From: Oryza sativa Japonica Group | Lineage: Eukaryota; Streptophyta; Magnoliopsida; Poales; Poaceae | DNA: 64,000 bases | Direction of reading: 5' to 3' | NCBI RefSeq assembly: GCF_034140825.1 | Contig: NC_089035.1 | Span: forward strand, 31,911,501-31,975,500 | Shown: piece after piece, positions 10,892-22,018 of the stretch | Layout of the letters: each line of letters opens with the position of its first letter | How positions within the stretch are numbered: the first letter of the stretch is position 1 | Notes under the pieces: generated by a model | Told to the model about the DNA's origin: nothing | Seen by the model: only the letters and a program-made list of their open reading frames with translations | Database searches by the model: none | Position numbers and translations under genes: made by a program

Positions 10892-13053
10892 GTTTCTTAT
10901 AAAAATGCCGAAGATCTTTGCATGGATCGAAAAAAAATTGAGTAAATTTTAGAAACTACGTAACTATATTTTAATAAAATTATCATAAAACAATATATTT
11001 AGATCCATAATATCACAAAACCATGAAACAAATCATTTGGTCTGCGACTGATAACTCATAAAATGTCATATAAGAAAAAATAATAATTCATAAATAAAAC
11101 TTTTATATTTGTATTATTTACGGTTTAAGACAATGCTGGAATATAAACTACAGTTAAAAAACCGTCGAATTAACTCTAAAATTAAGACTTTAATATTTAA
11201 ATTTTTTTAGCAGCTTATAAGCCGAAAGGCTAATGACTGGAAACTACCTATCTCTAATATTAAAAAAATTGGAGATGTTTTTTTCCGGCATTTTAGTACA
11301 TCATCTGTATTTGAGTCAGTTTTAAATTTATTTGCTTTTGGAAATACAGATCCGTGTTTGAGTCGGATTTTAAGTTCGTTTGTTTTGGAAAATACAAAAG
11401 AGTCTTATAAGAAATATTTTTAAAAAAACTCACGTGCTAACTTGAGATGAAAATCAGACTCCTAATTGCATATCATGATTTTCTAAAAAAAATATCAAGT
11501 GAATTTCTAAAATAAATTTTATCCTAACTAAACCGTATAACAATAATAAGATTAAAATAGCATTCACCCGTTGCAACGCACGGGCATTTTTTCTAGTTTA
11601 GCATTAAATTTGTCACATAAATACATATGTAAGGTTACAAATTCAGCGATAATACTATTACAAACCCAAGAGGCAAGAACTCTAACAGAACAATAGTGCT
11701 AGCTACTAGGGATGTAAACTCTAAACTATATGTGTAGTTTTATGATAATTTATAAGACTACTAGATCTAGTTTTATGGTCCTTTGTCGTTAAATATGTAG
11801 TTTTGCGTAAATATGGATTAAATATATAGTTTGTGATTGTTTGATCCAAATACACGCTTCAAATACTTTGATTTCGGTGATTCTTTTTTCTTGTGTATGT
11901 GTGTCATTAGCTTGGAAAAAAAATCCTACTCGAATATTAGCTTAGACCAGATGAGACAAAATCATCAAGCCGGTTTAGCTTTCTAGAGGGGACATCCTTC
12001 CGAGAGGCTTCATAAAGTTAATCCTAGGTCTATCTCTACTCATCAGGGTTTTTTTTTTTTTTGAAAGAACCCAACAAGCTAATTTTATATTATAGAAAAA
12101 GTGAGAGAACTGACAGGGGAGACGTTCCCGGAGGAATTCTTCCTCAGGGTATATTTGCTTTCTTCTAGTATTGTTTTGTGTTCCAATCTTCCAGATAAGA
12201 CATAACGGGCAGATTTGGTGCAACATATATATGCTTTATCCAGCCCACGGTTTGCCGGACTTGAACTAATCAGCACACCGTCTTGTGCACGAACCAGCTG
12301 CTGCATAGGAGGATTCGGCCTATTTTATGCAAGTAGTCCACTTCCTGCGATCCTGTCTCTGAAGTGCCTGCCTTGTCTGAACTTTTTTAGTATATCACCA
12401 ATATTTCGTCATCGTCGAAAGGGACAGCAAACCACCAGGAAATTCCGAGTGCATGCAAAGTCGCCAGAAAATCAGTGATGGTTGGTGTGCAAATGATCAA
12501 CTTGTAGTCCAATATATCTGAGGACGACAAATTGGTATGGTAGAGACCAAATTGGTAAGATGGAGAGTGGAGACCGGCTCTGCTACTACTGTGTCTTCTT
12601 TTTACAAGCGCCTGTTGTGTTTGGTCGCTTCTTAACCCTTTTCTTTTCATGATCAAACAAGCCTCCGTCGGCAAATAATAACGACAAATCTGCAGTCTCA
12701 AGAAAAACACTTACAGAATTACAGTACAGTGCAGAGTGCACCACACCATGAGATCGAAATGGTGTACGTGAAATCAGACCTTCGTTATTTTTGGCACAAT
12801 CAGCATGACATACGTCGGCCAGATAATAGCGGCCCCTCTCATGTTTAATTACAATGCACCTTATCTCTCTGACGCCGATGATTTCGGGTCTTAATTAACC
12901 ACCTTATTTCTGACCAACTTACAATCTGATGATATCCCGTCAGGAAAAAAAAAACTTACAATCTGAACAATCTGATATACACTAGTACAAAGTAACGAAC
13001 TCGATCGATCCACACGATGCAACGAAACACGCCGCCGCGCGCTGCTCAACTAG
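10892..13053. other. Intergenic spacer, AT-rich
   Basis: Apart from the Helitron end at 11567-11597 I find no gene and no element with clear borders. Frames of 73-107 codons around 12085-12710 lack domain resemblance. Together with the preceding 10336-10680 it separates the hydrolase promoter from the 3' end of the first S40 gene. Confidence 0.5.
11567..11597 (+). mobile_element. Helitron 3' end
   Basis: A short hairpin (CCCGT / ACGGG arms around TGCAACGC) is followed about ten bases later by the terminal CTAGT and then a host T. This is the standard layout of a rice Helitron 3' terminus (hairpin then CTRRT). The 5' end could not be placed, so the element's body to the left is undefined, within roughly 10.9-11.6 kb. 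Confidence 0.6.
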
Positions 13054-13482
13054 CTAGTACTCGTCGGGGCCTCCGCCGAGGAATCCGGTCATGTGGAGCA
13101 CGGCGTTGCGGACGGCGCGGAGGTCCCGGCCCTTGAGCGTGCGCCCGTGCCCCACGCACACCGACGAGGCAACCGTCCTCCCCTCGGAGCCCCGCCTCGC
13201 CGCCGCGACGTAAACGTGAGGGGGCACAATCCTCGACGACGCGCCGGCGCCCGCGGAGTAGTCCGTCCTCGTGCCGTCGTCCTCGTAGTAGCCTCTGCGC
13301 GCGCCCGCAAACGTCGTCGTCGTCGGCGCGGGGATGCGCACGGGCGCCGACGACGATGAAGGCCGCAGCGGCGCCACCGGGCACACCGCGGGTTGCGCGG
13401 CATGGTGATGGTGGCGGCAGCGCTCGTAGTCGCGGTGGTGCTCCGCCGGCCACAGCACGTCGGCTTCCTGCAGCTCTTCCAT
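13054..13482 (-). CDS. S40/DUF584 senescence-regulator family protein
   Basis: An intronless gene of 142 residues. The start chosen is the Met of MEELQEADVLWP, the conserved N-terminus of the S40 family; an upstream in-frame Met nine codons earlier is less likely. The conserved modules are all present: EEADVLWP-like N-terminus (residues 2-12), a central SSRIVPPHVYVAA block (about 82-94), and the C-terminal GRTLKGRDLRAVRNAVL plus MTGF (about 113-134). The stretch between is His/Pro/Ser-rich. Barley S40 and its relatives are nuclear proteins induced in leaf senescence and by stress hormones; that role is family knowledge. A related gene lies 2.8 kb to the right on the same strand. Intronless structure and GC-rich codons are normal for the family. 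Confidence 0.92.
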   Translation of the reverse strand: MEELQEADVLWPAEHHRDYERCRHHHHAAQPAVCPVAPLRPSSSSAPVRIPAPTTTTFAGARRGYYEDDGTRTDYSAGAGASSRIVPPHVYVAAARRGSEGRTVASSVCVGHGRTLKGRDLRAVRNAVLHMTGFLGGGPDEY

Positions 13483-13548
13483 ATATGCGTATCCTCCTTT
13501 TGCCTGCACTAGCTAGTGTCCGTTCTCGCGTGTACATGCCCGGGATTA

Positions 13549-13556
13549 ATTTATAA
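13549..13556 (-). promoter_or_regulatory. TATA box of the first S40 gene
   Basis: TTATAAAT on the minus strand, about 67 bp upstream of the chosen start codon. Its position supports the MEELQEAD start, since the leader would be short. Confidence 0.45.
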
Positions 13557-16315
13557 GCGCGGGACGCGGCGCATGGCGTCATGACTCATGCGGGCGCAGT
13601 GGAGAGTGGACTGTAAGCGTCGGGCGGCGGCTGGGTAGCTCGCGGTTTCTTGACAGTGCAGATCCGGATCGGAAAGGAACAATATGGTCGACGCCGACGT
13701 GCATGCAGCGGTGCACGCATGTTCCCTTTCTCGTGTCAGTACTTGAGTACGTACTTGACTAAATGACTAGAGTGAAGAAGACGAATATTATCATAAATAA
13801 TCCTATAATTAGACGCTAATAATACAATTTTTTGGCCGGGTTGCCAATAATATATACAGTACAATTATCCAAACATGCCAGTTTTTTTTAGCGTGGATTG
13901 ATGTTTTTTTATGAGTATCATGGACTTGGAATTATTTTAGCTGGCGTACTTAAGACAGATACGCCGGTGCTGAGAGACGGCGAGCCCTTGACGGAATGAT
14001 AGGTCGCTGCCGTGGGTTATGGATCAAACTAGAAGCCCTTGACGGACACTGAAGCAATCAACGGTGCTTGGACCTGGCGTGCAATTGTTCGGCAGGGCGG
14101 CGGAGTACTCTAGCAGTGGGAATCACTCTCCAAAAAAACCAAAGTATATCTGTATATGTATCACGCGCCGACGCGCGCTAATACTACTACTCATACGGTA
14201 CATATATACAAATTATTAGGTGTGTAATCCTAAAGCTCCTGGTCAGCGCGCTCTTTTAATTTAAAAAAACCATAAAAACAGTACTGTAAGTGCGTTTAAT
14301 CTTTGCTTCTGGGATAAGAAGAATCATGAACATGTAGTCAGGTTCAGGTAAATTTTTTATGGTAATAAGTACCTCTCAAATAAAATTATTCTTTTACATT
14401 ATAGAGAAAACAGGATGACGCCACTAAGCTATCCAAAACTTGATCAAGTTGTCTTAATTAGGAAATATTTTATGAAATTAGATTCTTGCATGCAATCCAA
14501 ATAGTACGAAAGCGATATGACAAAGATAGATTATGATTATTATGTCACTTCATGAGTATGTAAGAGTAAATTCGGTGTAACAATTAGAGAAACAAAAATA
14601 CACCCTACATTCTAAAATATAGTAACTTCTTTGTCTACTGCCTCATCTTAACCAATAACCAGGGTTCAAAATTCCGGAATAAAATTTCCAAAATTTCATA
14701 CCCCCCACCCCTACCCCACGATATGATATTATTTTGGCCGAATTTTTTTTGTGAATTTGGTAATATTTTGTTCAAAATTGACCAACATTTTTTCAAAGTT
14801 TTAGAAATTTTGATATATCGGTGACCGTCGATAGAATGGCCCAAGCCAAAAATATTAAACCCTGATGACAACCATATATCATTTAATTTTTACCTACTTG
14901 GCTACTTCTCATCTCAAATCAGTGACAACGATTCCCATTTAATTTCATATATCTTTCTATAATCCATGTGAAAAAAACAAAGTATTTATATTTTGAGACG
15001 GAGGAAATAACAAGTTATGTGTCAATTATGCGGCTACTGTCTACTGTCAGATTTTATTATTTTTCTCTAATGATTTATCAATCTTTTAGTAGGGAATTAT
15101 ATATCAAATTAAGCTTGGCATATTTAATTAGTTGTGACATCATATAATCAATGTTGCCAATCTAGCTTAAACTCTTCTATAATAACTATTTTAATTGTTT
15201 CTTTAATAAGAAAGATGATACATGGGGTGTGTGATTGTAACACCTAAGATCTCATGTTTAATTCTTGACAGACTTATAATTTTCTCTAATAACCAAGTTT
15301 CTTCTTGGTTGTACTTATTTTTATAAGCAAGATGATTTACGTCTTCGACCTTTGTATATAAGGATTTTCACAATCATAAGATTGTGTTAAAAAAAACAGT
15401 TTTAAGTTATAGGTTCATAGAAATCCGTGATGTTTCTCATAAATCATGCATTACTCAGATTCAAGTGACCTCTAGTTGGCAAATACGTGTAAAATATCGG
15501 AATATCTACGATTGGCTACAGATTTCGTGAAGAAGCCATTTTGGGAGAAAGGTTGGCCAAATTGTCTGATAGGACGACCTTATTCGCCAACTAAGTATAG
15601 ATTTGAGAGCCTTTTTTTAAGTTAATAATAGGAATTTATAAAACCCAGGTTCCACACCAACATGGGTGTATCCAACCAAAATAGATTTGGGAGCTAGCAA
15701 CTGTAATTATACTGTTAGGCGAAAACCAATTCAGCAAGTCTTGTTTTTCTTTTCGAGATGTTGGCTTGAAGGAGCTATCTAGCTTTCTGTGCTGCAAATG
15801 TACTCGAACTAAGCGCGGCTCCTATCCTGAATTCCTGATTCCCTGCCTGCAAAAGAACCCGAGGAAGGCAAGAATATATCTTTCGGTTTGGACAAACGTC
15901 CTATTCTCTCAATTATCTTTCTACAATTAGACGAAGTTACATCAATCCCCTGAAAAAAAGGGAAAGCGAATAAAGAAGATAGGAGTAGTACTTGTATCGA
16001 AAAGCAACACCCGTCTAAATTACAATTCCAACTCTGTTCTGAAAAACATAAGGAAAAAAAAAACAACTGCTCACAGTTTTGTTCTATTGGAATTCAATTA
16101 ATAGAATGCAATGTAAACGTCATGATCTCTACCTAAAATAAGTAAACCCTTACAAAACAACTTAAAATATATCCAAAAACAACTCCAACTTCTCGTTCAT
16201 GAGCGTTAAAATGATCCATACTTTGCTAACATTTCTTCCCAGCTCCAGTAGCAGTTGCAATTACCGCGAGACCAAAAATCGATCAGCGCGCGCGCGCGCG
16301 AAGCGCGATGCTAAG
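13557..16315. other. Intergenic spacer with a nested MITE pair
   Basis: AT-rich spacer between the two S40-like genes. Near 14604-15007 a worn Stowaway-like outline is seen: the right end reads ATTTTGAGACGGAGGAAATA and the left end TTCTAAAATATAGTAACTTC. Inside it, 14660-14864 is bounded by CAGGGTTCAAAATT and its inverted partner ATATTAAACCCTG, which looks like a second small inverted-repeat element. No gene is seen. The remainder (15007-16315) shows nothing I can name. Confidence 0.45.
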
Positions 16316-16744
16316 CTAGCGGCAACGTGCGGCGACTTTGGCCGGTATGTCGATGGGAGACGACGCGGCCGGCCTCCACCCCTCGCGCTTAGCGGCCGCG
16401 AGCCGTCCGGCCAGTCCAAGATCGCCGCGAGACCACCCGTGATAACCGCTCGCACCCCAGCGCGGCTGCTCGTCCGGCTGCGGCGCCGTGTCCGGCCACA
16501 GCACGTCCGCCTCCATCAACTCCTCCTCCTCGTCGTCGTTGCTCGCGCCGGCCGTGGACGAGGCGCCGGAGAGGAACTCCTCCGATCGCGAGCAGGGGCC
16601 GAATAACGACGCGCCGCTCGACGACGCGGAGCAGCAGGACGCCGCCTGCAGCTCGTAGCGCATCCCCGACGACGGCGCGCCTTCCTGTGACGACACCGCC
16701 GCCGTGTCAGGCCACAGGATGTCCGCTTCTTGGAACTCTTCCAT
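16316..16744 (-). CDS. Divergent S40-like protein with a duplicated N-terminal motif
   Basis: An intronless frame of 142 residues starting MEEFQEADILWPDT, a clear S40 N-terminus. A second copy of the motif, ELMEADVLWPDT, lies at about residues 75-86. Between them is a Ser/Ala-rich stretch with acidic residues. The C-terminal KGRDL...VRN...TGF module that defines S40 proteins is absent: the frame ends in an unrelated basic tail (IPAKVAARCR), and I did not find the module in other frames just downstream. It lies 2.8 kb upstream of a complete S40 gene on the same strand, so an old tandem duplication with later divergence is likely. It could be a true divergent paralogue or a degenerating gene. 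Base composition matches its neighbour. Confidence 0.72.
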   Translation of the reverse strand: MEEFQEADILWPDTAAVSSQEGAPSSGMRYELQAASCCSASSSGASLFGPCSRSEEFLSGASSTAGASNDDEEEELMEADVLWPDTAPQPDEQPRWGASGYHGWSRGDLGLAGRLAAAKREGWRPAASSPIDIPAKVAARCR

Positions 16745-18734
16745 GGCGGCCTGGCCGGCCAGCGCTCGTTCCCGGTTAACCTGGAGCCCTTTTCAGCTGT
16801 GACCGCGGCGAGCCGGCGGGCATTCTTATACTATTCGTCTTCGACGCTCTTGCTAGCGGCATTGCTTGGGACCCGAAGTGACGTAGGGGGCACTCTTCCC
16901 CCCGGTGCTGATTTTGGAATCTTGGCGAGGTAGCAACCCATGTGGGGTTACTTGCTGGAGCACCTTAATGTGAGAGCTTGAGCTTGCCTAAGTTACAGCT
17001 AATTCATTACCTAAAATAAAAGTTACAGCTAATTAAGAGGCCGGCACCGGTCTGATTATCTGTGGCTGTAAAATCAAGTCCTAAATCGTCTTAGATATGA
17101 TGAACATTTCTTGGTCATGCTCCCACCTATCTAGAACGTGAGCCGTTCGATGATACAACCATCTGTTTAGTACTGCCGTATGTCTGGATAGGTTGTTGGG
17201 TGAAAATTTCGGTTCCCAAGAACTGCTTTTAGAGCGGCGGGGGGAAGTCAGTGTGGCATAGGTGAGCCCAAACAAACTCAAATATTCCTAGTATCTGTTG
17301 CAAAATTTCTACCACAGAATCCTTTCGGAAATTAAAATTTTAATGGTGTAGTGTATTCGATGATGAGTCCGGGCTGCTGCCCGTTGTAGCTGGGCGGTGG
17401 CTCCGTGCTGGGTGCAACCGAAGTTTGCAGCTGAGTGACAAGGTAGTGTCTCCTGGCCGAAGGTTGAGCCCACAATAATTGGGCCTGTATTCCGGCACTC
17501 GTGGAAATCCGTGGGCTTGTGGCCTACGAGTTGTAACCTCTTCTTGTCCCTACATACATATATGGGCCATATTTTGCTGGCCTAATTGCCGGCCCGCACG
17601 TCATGGTTCTCCCCTGAATTATGTCATGATTCCTGCTTGCGGCATGATTCCCCCAGCGGAACAGCATGAAGCAAAACGGCTCAAAACCTGCCGACTCAAA
17701 ATTCACGGCGCTCACGTCACGAGTTCCGACGGTCGACGGATAGCACAGTCATCACAGAGTTCGTCAACAGTCTCAAACAAAATGCTCGTTAACAACAGCG
17801 GATTGGGCCAAAATCGCCGGTCACCAACCGAGCCAACCAAGCACATGCAACGCTGTATCCCCAGCACTCCAGCAGCGTTTCTCATCGATCGGTTAGCGCG
17901 CTACACTAAATTAAACCTTCCACGCGTGCAGCATCGCGCTCGTTTTACCCTAAGCGTGAACGCCTCAAGGGAAGGGATAATCGAGCCCCTGGCTGCGGTT
18001 GGACACGCCGAATTCAATGGACTTAAACCGAGGTAGAAGAGCAGAACTGTAGAAGCGTGACTGCGTGAGCATGTGAAGTGGATTGTGAGTTGTGACTGCT
18101 CATTAGCCGTATGGCTTTCTGCGTGCCGGGCCTTGCTCCGGCCGATCGGTCTAAAAAAAGGTAGTATAAAAAGGGGCAGATGATCCCTACCAAAACGGTG
18201 CAATAAATCTAGATTGGGGCAGCCTAACCAGTCAAAATGTAGCAGTCTCAACGTACTCTGATGAAAGGGTGTGGGTCTAGCTGGTCTAGTGGTGTTACTC
18301 AAATACTCCAATCGGTCGGGCTGCATGCGAGATCTGTGAACAGATTTCTCAAATGTCTGCATGTGGCGTGTCCGGGAGATTCTCCTTCGCATCGTACAAT
18401 CTCATCTGTAGCGTTTTTAACACTTCTTTATTTTTACGCTGATGAACATGATAAATACTTCATCCGTTCTAAAATAAGTACAGTATTCCACTGTTTATGT
18501 TTAACGTTTAACTTTTTATTTTATTTAATTTTTTTATGATTAGTTTTTTTATTGTTATTAGATGATAAAACATGAATAGTATTTTATGCATGAATTTTTT
18601 TTATTTTTTTATAAAACTTTTAAATATGACGTGTCTACAACGAGACCGTTCTCTGTATAGTCATAACCAGCTACCTCAATCTCATATCTAATTGCTACTA
18701 GTATACTCAAAAGTGCATGTATTTTTTTTCTTCT
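16745..18734. other. Intergenic: S40-like promoter and spacer
   Basis: The first 200 bp are the promoter side of the S40-like gene, with a weak TATA-like TATAAG near 16826. Frames up to 185 codons near 17479-18036 show no family resemblance and run on both strands, so I do not call them. Near 18459-18632 a truncated Stowaway-like repeat starts ACTTCATCCGTTCTAAAATA; its right end is missing. Confidence 0.45.
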
Positions 18735-19400
18735 TATGGAATTTTCTCTTAGATTAGTCATTCGATTTACGATCCGATTACACCATTATGTTCATAACAA
18801 TTAAATCTTTATAACAAGATCTCACATGACTATATTTTTATGAAAAAATACAAATTACTTTTATAATATATGTAAATTACTTTTAGATTACATTAAATTA
18901 CTTCTTAGTCATAAAAGTAATTTACCTATATTATAGAAGTAACTTAAAAAAAATAAAGTAACTTGTTACGACATTAAAAGAAATCTATACATCCATAATG
19001 TTATTCATAATATTGTGAGTTGTTTATTTTATAATCATTTTTAGTCAGTGACGTAATTTGTGCTGATTAAATTTAATTTCTATATAGACCCATGTTTTTA
19101 CCTCCATAACGGATTTATTTTTGATGTCGTGATAAGGTTACTTTCTTTTTGTTTTAAGTTACTTTTATAATTTATGTAAATTACTTTTAGACTTTACTAA
19201 ATTTACTATAATATGTCTAAGAAGTAATTTAATGAAATCTAAAAGTAATTTAGATATATTATAAAAGTAATTTATATTTTTTCATCAAAATATAATCATG
19301 TGAGATCTTGCTATAAAGATTTAATTATTACGAACACAATTACGTAATCGGATCATAGATCGGATAAGTTATTTAAGAGAAAATTTAATTTGAAGTATAA
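18735..19400. mobile_element. Long foldback element with arms of about 220-260 bp
   Basis: The left arm begins near GGAATTTTCTCTTAGATTAG and ACGATCCGATTAC. The right arm carries the inverse (GTAATCGGATCATAGATCGG, then AAGAGAAAATT). Further in, AAATTACTTTTATAATAT-like repeats recur in both arms in inverse order. The middle (about 18965-19135) is unpaired. I read it as a non-autonomous foldback or Mutator-like MITE; target duplications could not be fixed. Confidence 0.6.
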
Positions 19401-20018
19401 GTGGTTCCTATTTGCTTGAAACATAGGGGATAAACTACTCTCTCTCTAGCGTAGCAGAGTGCGTCACATGCCTTCTGATTCGGTTTGTTCTGGCCTTCTT
19501 GGCAATATCGGCATGTGGAACAGATCAGACGACTACACCAGCGTGTGGGATCGGACGGCCCTAGATGCGTCGCGTGATAAGACCAGATCGAGAGGCTTCT
19601 CGAGATAGATTTTACGTTTTAAATAAGATGAACGGTAAAACGTTAGGCATGTATACCCACACTCAACATTCAACACTGGTGATCAGTCAATACTAACAAT
19701 CAACCGTGACTAGTGACTCCAACGAGCACGTGCAATCCATGCATCCCTCCCCACTGTGCAGTACAGGCAGCCGCTGTCCTGTTCAGTCGATCACTGCACT
19801 CCCGGTCTGACTGCTGCACGAGCAACCCGACTCGATGGATCACGATCTAGTCGCCCTATAAATACCAAGCTCCGATGACCCCGGGCGTGTCGTGTCGGCC
19901 GGTCGGCGTCTCGTTTCGCCGGCGCCCGCGCATCTTACACTGTCCAAGCCAGCGCCTGCGTGCAGGTCGATCGCCTTCTAAAACCGGCCAGCGCGCGCGT
20001 CTAGTGCAGCGGCTGGGA
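19401..20018. other. Promoter and leader of the GDSL gene
   Basis: A spacer of ordinary composition that turns GC-rich towards 19900, with the TATA box at 19857. No other feature is seen. The frame of the GDSL gene stays open back to 19875, but that lies in the leader and lacks signal-peptide character. Confidence 0.5.
19857..19864 (+). promoter_or_regulatory. TATA box of the GDSL lipase gene
   Basis: TATAAATA preceded by a GC-rich CGCCC, 155 bp upstream of the chosen start codon at 20019. A perfect plant TATA box. Confidence 0.65.
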
Positions 20019-21554
20019 ATGGAGCGGGTGTCGTGCGTGCCGCTGCTTCGGCGGCTGCTTCTCTTGGCCGCGGCCGGGCTCGCGGGCGCCGAGCCGCAGG
20101 TGCCGTGCTACTTCGTGTTCGGGGACTCGCTCGTGGACAACGGGAACAACAACAACATCGCGTCGATGGCGCGGGCCAACTACCCGCCCTACGGCGTCGA
20201 CTTCCCCGGCGGCGCGACCGGCCGGTTCAGCAACGGCCTCACCACGGCCGATGCCATCTGTAAGCCGATGTGTTACTGCCGTTGATTACTTGGTCAGTTG
20301 ATCTAATATATATAGCATCACATTTGTCGATCGATACGTACCATGCACCATTTTGTAGCTCGGCTTCTGGGCTTCGACGACTACATCCCCCCGTACGCCG
20401 GCGCAACAAGTGAGCAGCTCCTCACCGGCGTCAACTTCGCCTCTGCTGCGGCCGGAATCCGGGACGACACTGGACAGCAACTGGTACGCACGTACGCACA
20501 GCTATACACACGCGACACGCACTGACGCACACATAAACCAACATGTACTATTCGAACCATGCATGTGTTTCGAGCGTTGCACGCTGGAAATAGCCCACAC
20601 GTATGTACGTATGTTCGACACAGGGTGAACGGATCAGCTTCAGCGCGCAGCTGCAGAACTACCAGGCGGCCGTGCGGCAGCTGGTTAGCATCCTGGGCGG
20701 CGAGGACGCCGCGGCGAACCGCCTGAGCCAGTGCATCTTCACCGTCGGAATGGGCAGCAACGACTACCTCAACAACTACTTCATGCCGGCGTTCTACCCC
20801 ACCAGCCGGCAGTACACACCGGAGCAGTACGCCGACGTGCTCATCAACCAGTACGCGCAGCAGCTCAGGGTCAGGATCGATTACACTCGAGCCTGCAACT
20901 AGTTACTGTGTTGACGATATATGCGACATGACACTGGAACTCAAATCTTGTCTGCGTCACTGTGTTGGATCAGACGCTGTACAACTACGGGGCCAGGAAG
21001 GTGGCGGTATTCGGGGTAGGGCAGGTGGGGTGCAGCCCGAACGAGCTGGCGCAGAACAGCCGAAACGGCGTCACCTGCATCGAGCGGATCAACAGCGCAG
21101 TCCGGATGTTCAACCGGAGGGTGGTCGTCCTCGTCAACCAGTTCAACCGCTTGTTGCCCGGCGCGCTGTTCACCTACATCAACTGCTACGGCATCTTCGA
21201 GAGCATCATGCGCACGCCGGTGGAGCACGGTACGTACTCCAAGGCAAGCCCCAAAACGAGATGTGCCTAGAACTGCTACGTTATCTTGACGGGTGGGCCG
21301 GTGTGCTGGCTCACGTACCGATGGTTTCAGGGCTGGCGGTGACGAACAGGGGGTGCTGCGGGGTGGGGAGGAACAACGGGCAGGTGACGTGCCTCCCGTA
21401 CCAGGCGCCGTGCGCCAACCGGGACGAGTACCTCTTCTGGGACGCGTTCCACCCGACGGAGGCTGCCAATATCTTCGTCGGCCGGAGGGCCTACAGCGCG
21501 GCGATGCGGTCCGACGTTTACCCGGTGGACCTGAGCACGCTCGCTCAGCTCTAG
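20019..21554 (+). CDS. GDSL esterase/lipase (SGNH hydrolase), secreted
   Basis: A 363-residue plant GDSL lipase encoded by five exons: 20019-20259, 20359-20483, 20624-20869, 20974-21229 and 21331-21554. All borders are GT-AG and the phases close. A signal peptide (about residues 1-24, cut near LAGA) leads directly into block [17 protein letters not shown], with the nucleophile Ser. Block III is [12 protein letters not shown] with its oxyanion Asn. Block V is [12 protein letters not shown] with the catalytic Asp and His. Five exons and this length are standard for the family. Members hydrolyse lipid or cutin-like esters outside the cell or in the secretory path; the actual substrate is unknown. 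I see no lesions. Confidence 0.94.
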
Positions 21555-22018
21555 CTAAGGTGCCTGCGGGCTACGCCGTGCCGCATCAAGAATTGTCCAA
21601 GATCAGGATCAAGACTTCTCTCTCGTGATTGTGCGGGAATTAATACGCGGGAGGACGCCGGAGGTCTCATATGTTTTGCTTCTATGGTGTAGAACTTACA
21701 GAATATGTGTGGGCATCTTATACTTGTATGGAGTATATCAGTATATGCTAGTTGCAGACGTTTTACAGTGCAACTGTAACTGTTGCTACAATGTTACTGA
21801 AAGAGAAACAGAAGAAAACAAAAACAACAGTCTGTATATTCCAGTTTGTATTGCTTTCAATGCTGTCTGATGTACAACCGCATTGTGATCGACAGTGAAG
21901 CAACAAGTTGCAAAACTATTTCCAGTGAAACACAAATCTATGGTATATAATGAGTTGATTTTCTATCAATCATGCATACAATCCTCCACACGAAATCAAC
22001 AACAGGCCCAACTGACTG
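21555..22018. other. Convergent 3' flanks of the GDSL and kinase genes
   Basis: A 464-bp gap between two genes that face each other; it should hold both 3' untranslated regions. No other feature is seen. Confidence 0.6.

Noticed and set aside
17354-17436. Possible C/D-box snoRNA (GATGATGA ... CTGA)
   Set aside because: The two boxes match by chance length only; there is no terminal stem and no convincing internal boxes.
17479-18036. 185-codon open frame on the plus strand
   Set aside because: No domain, no family resemblance, a competing frame on the other strand, and no promoter or splice context.
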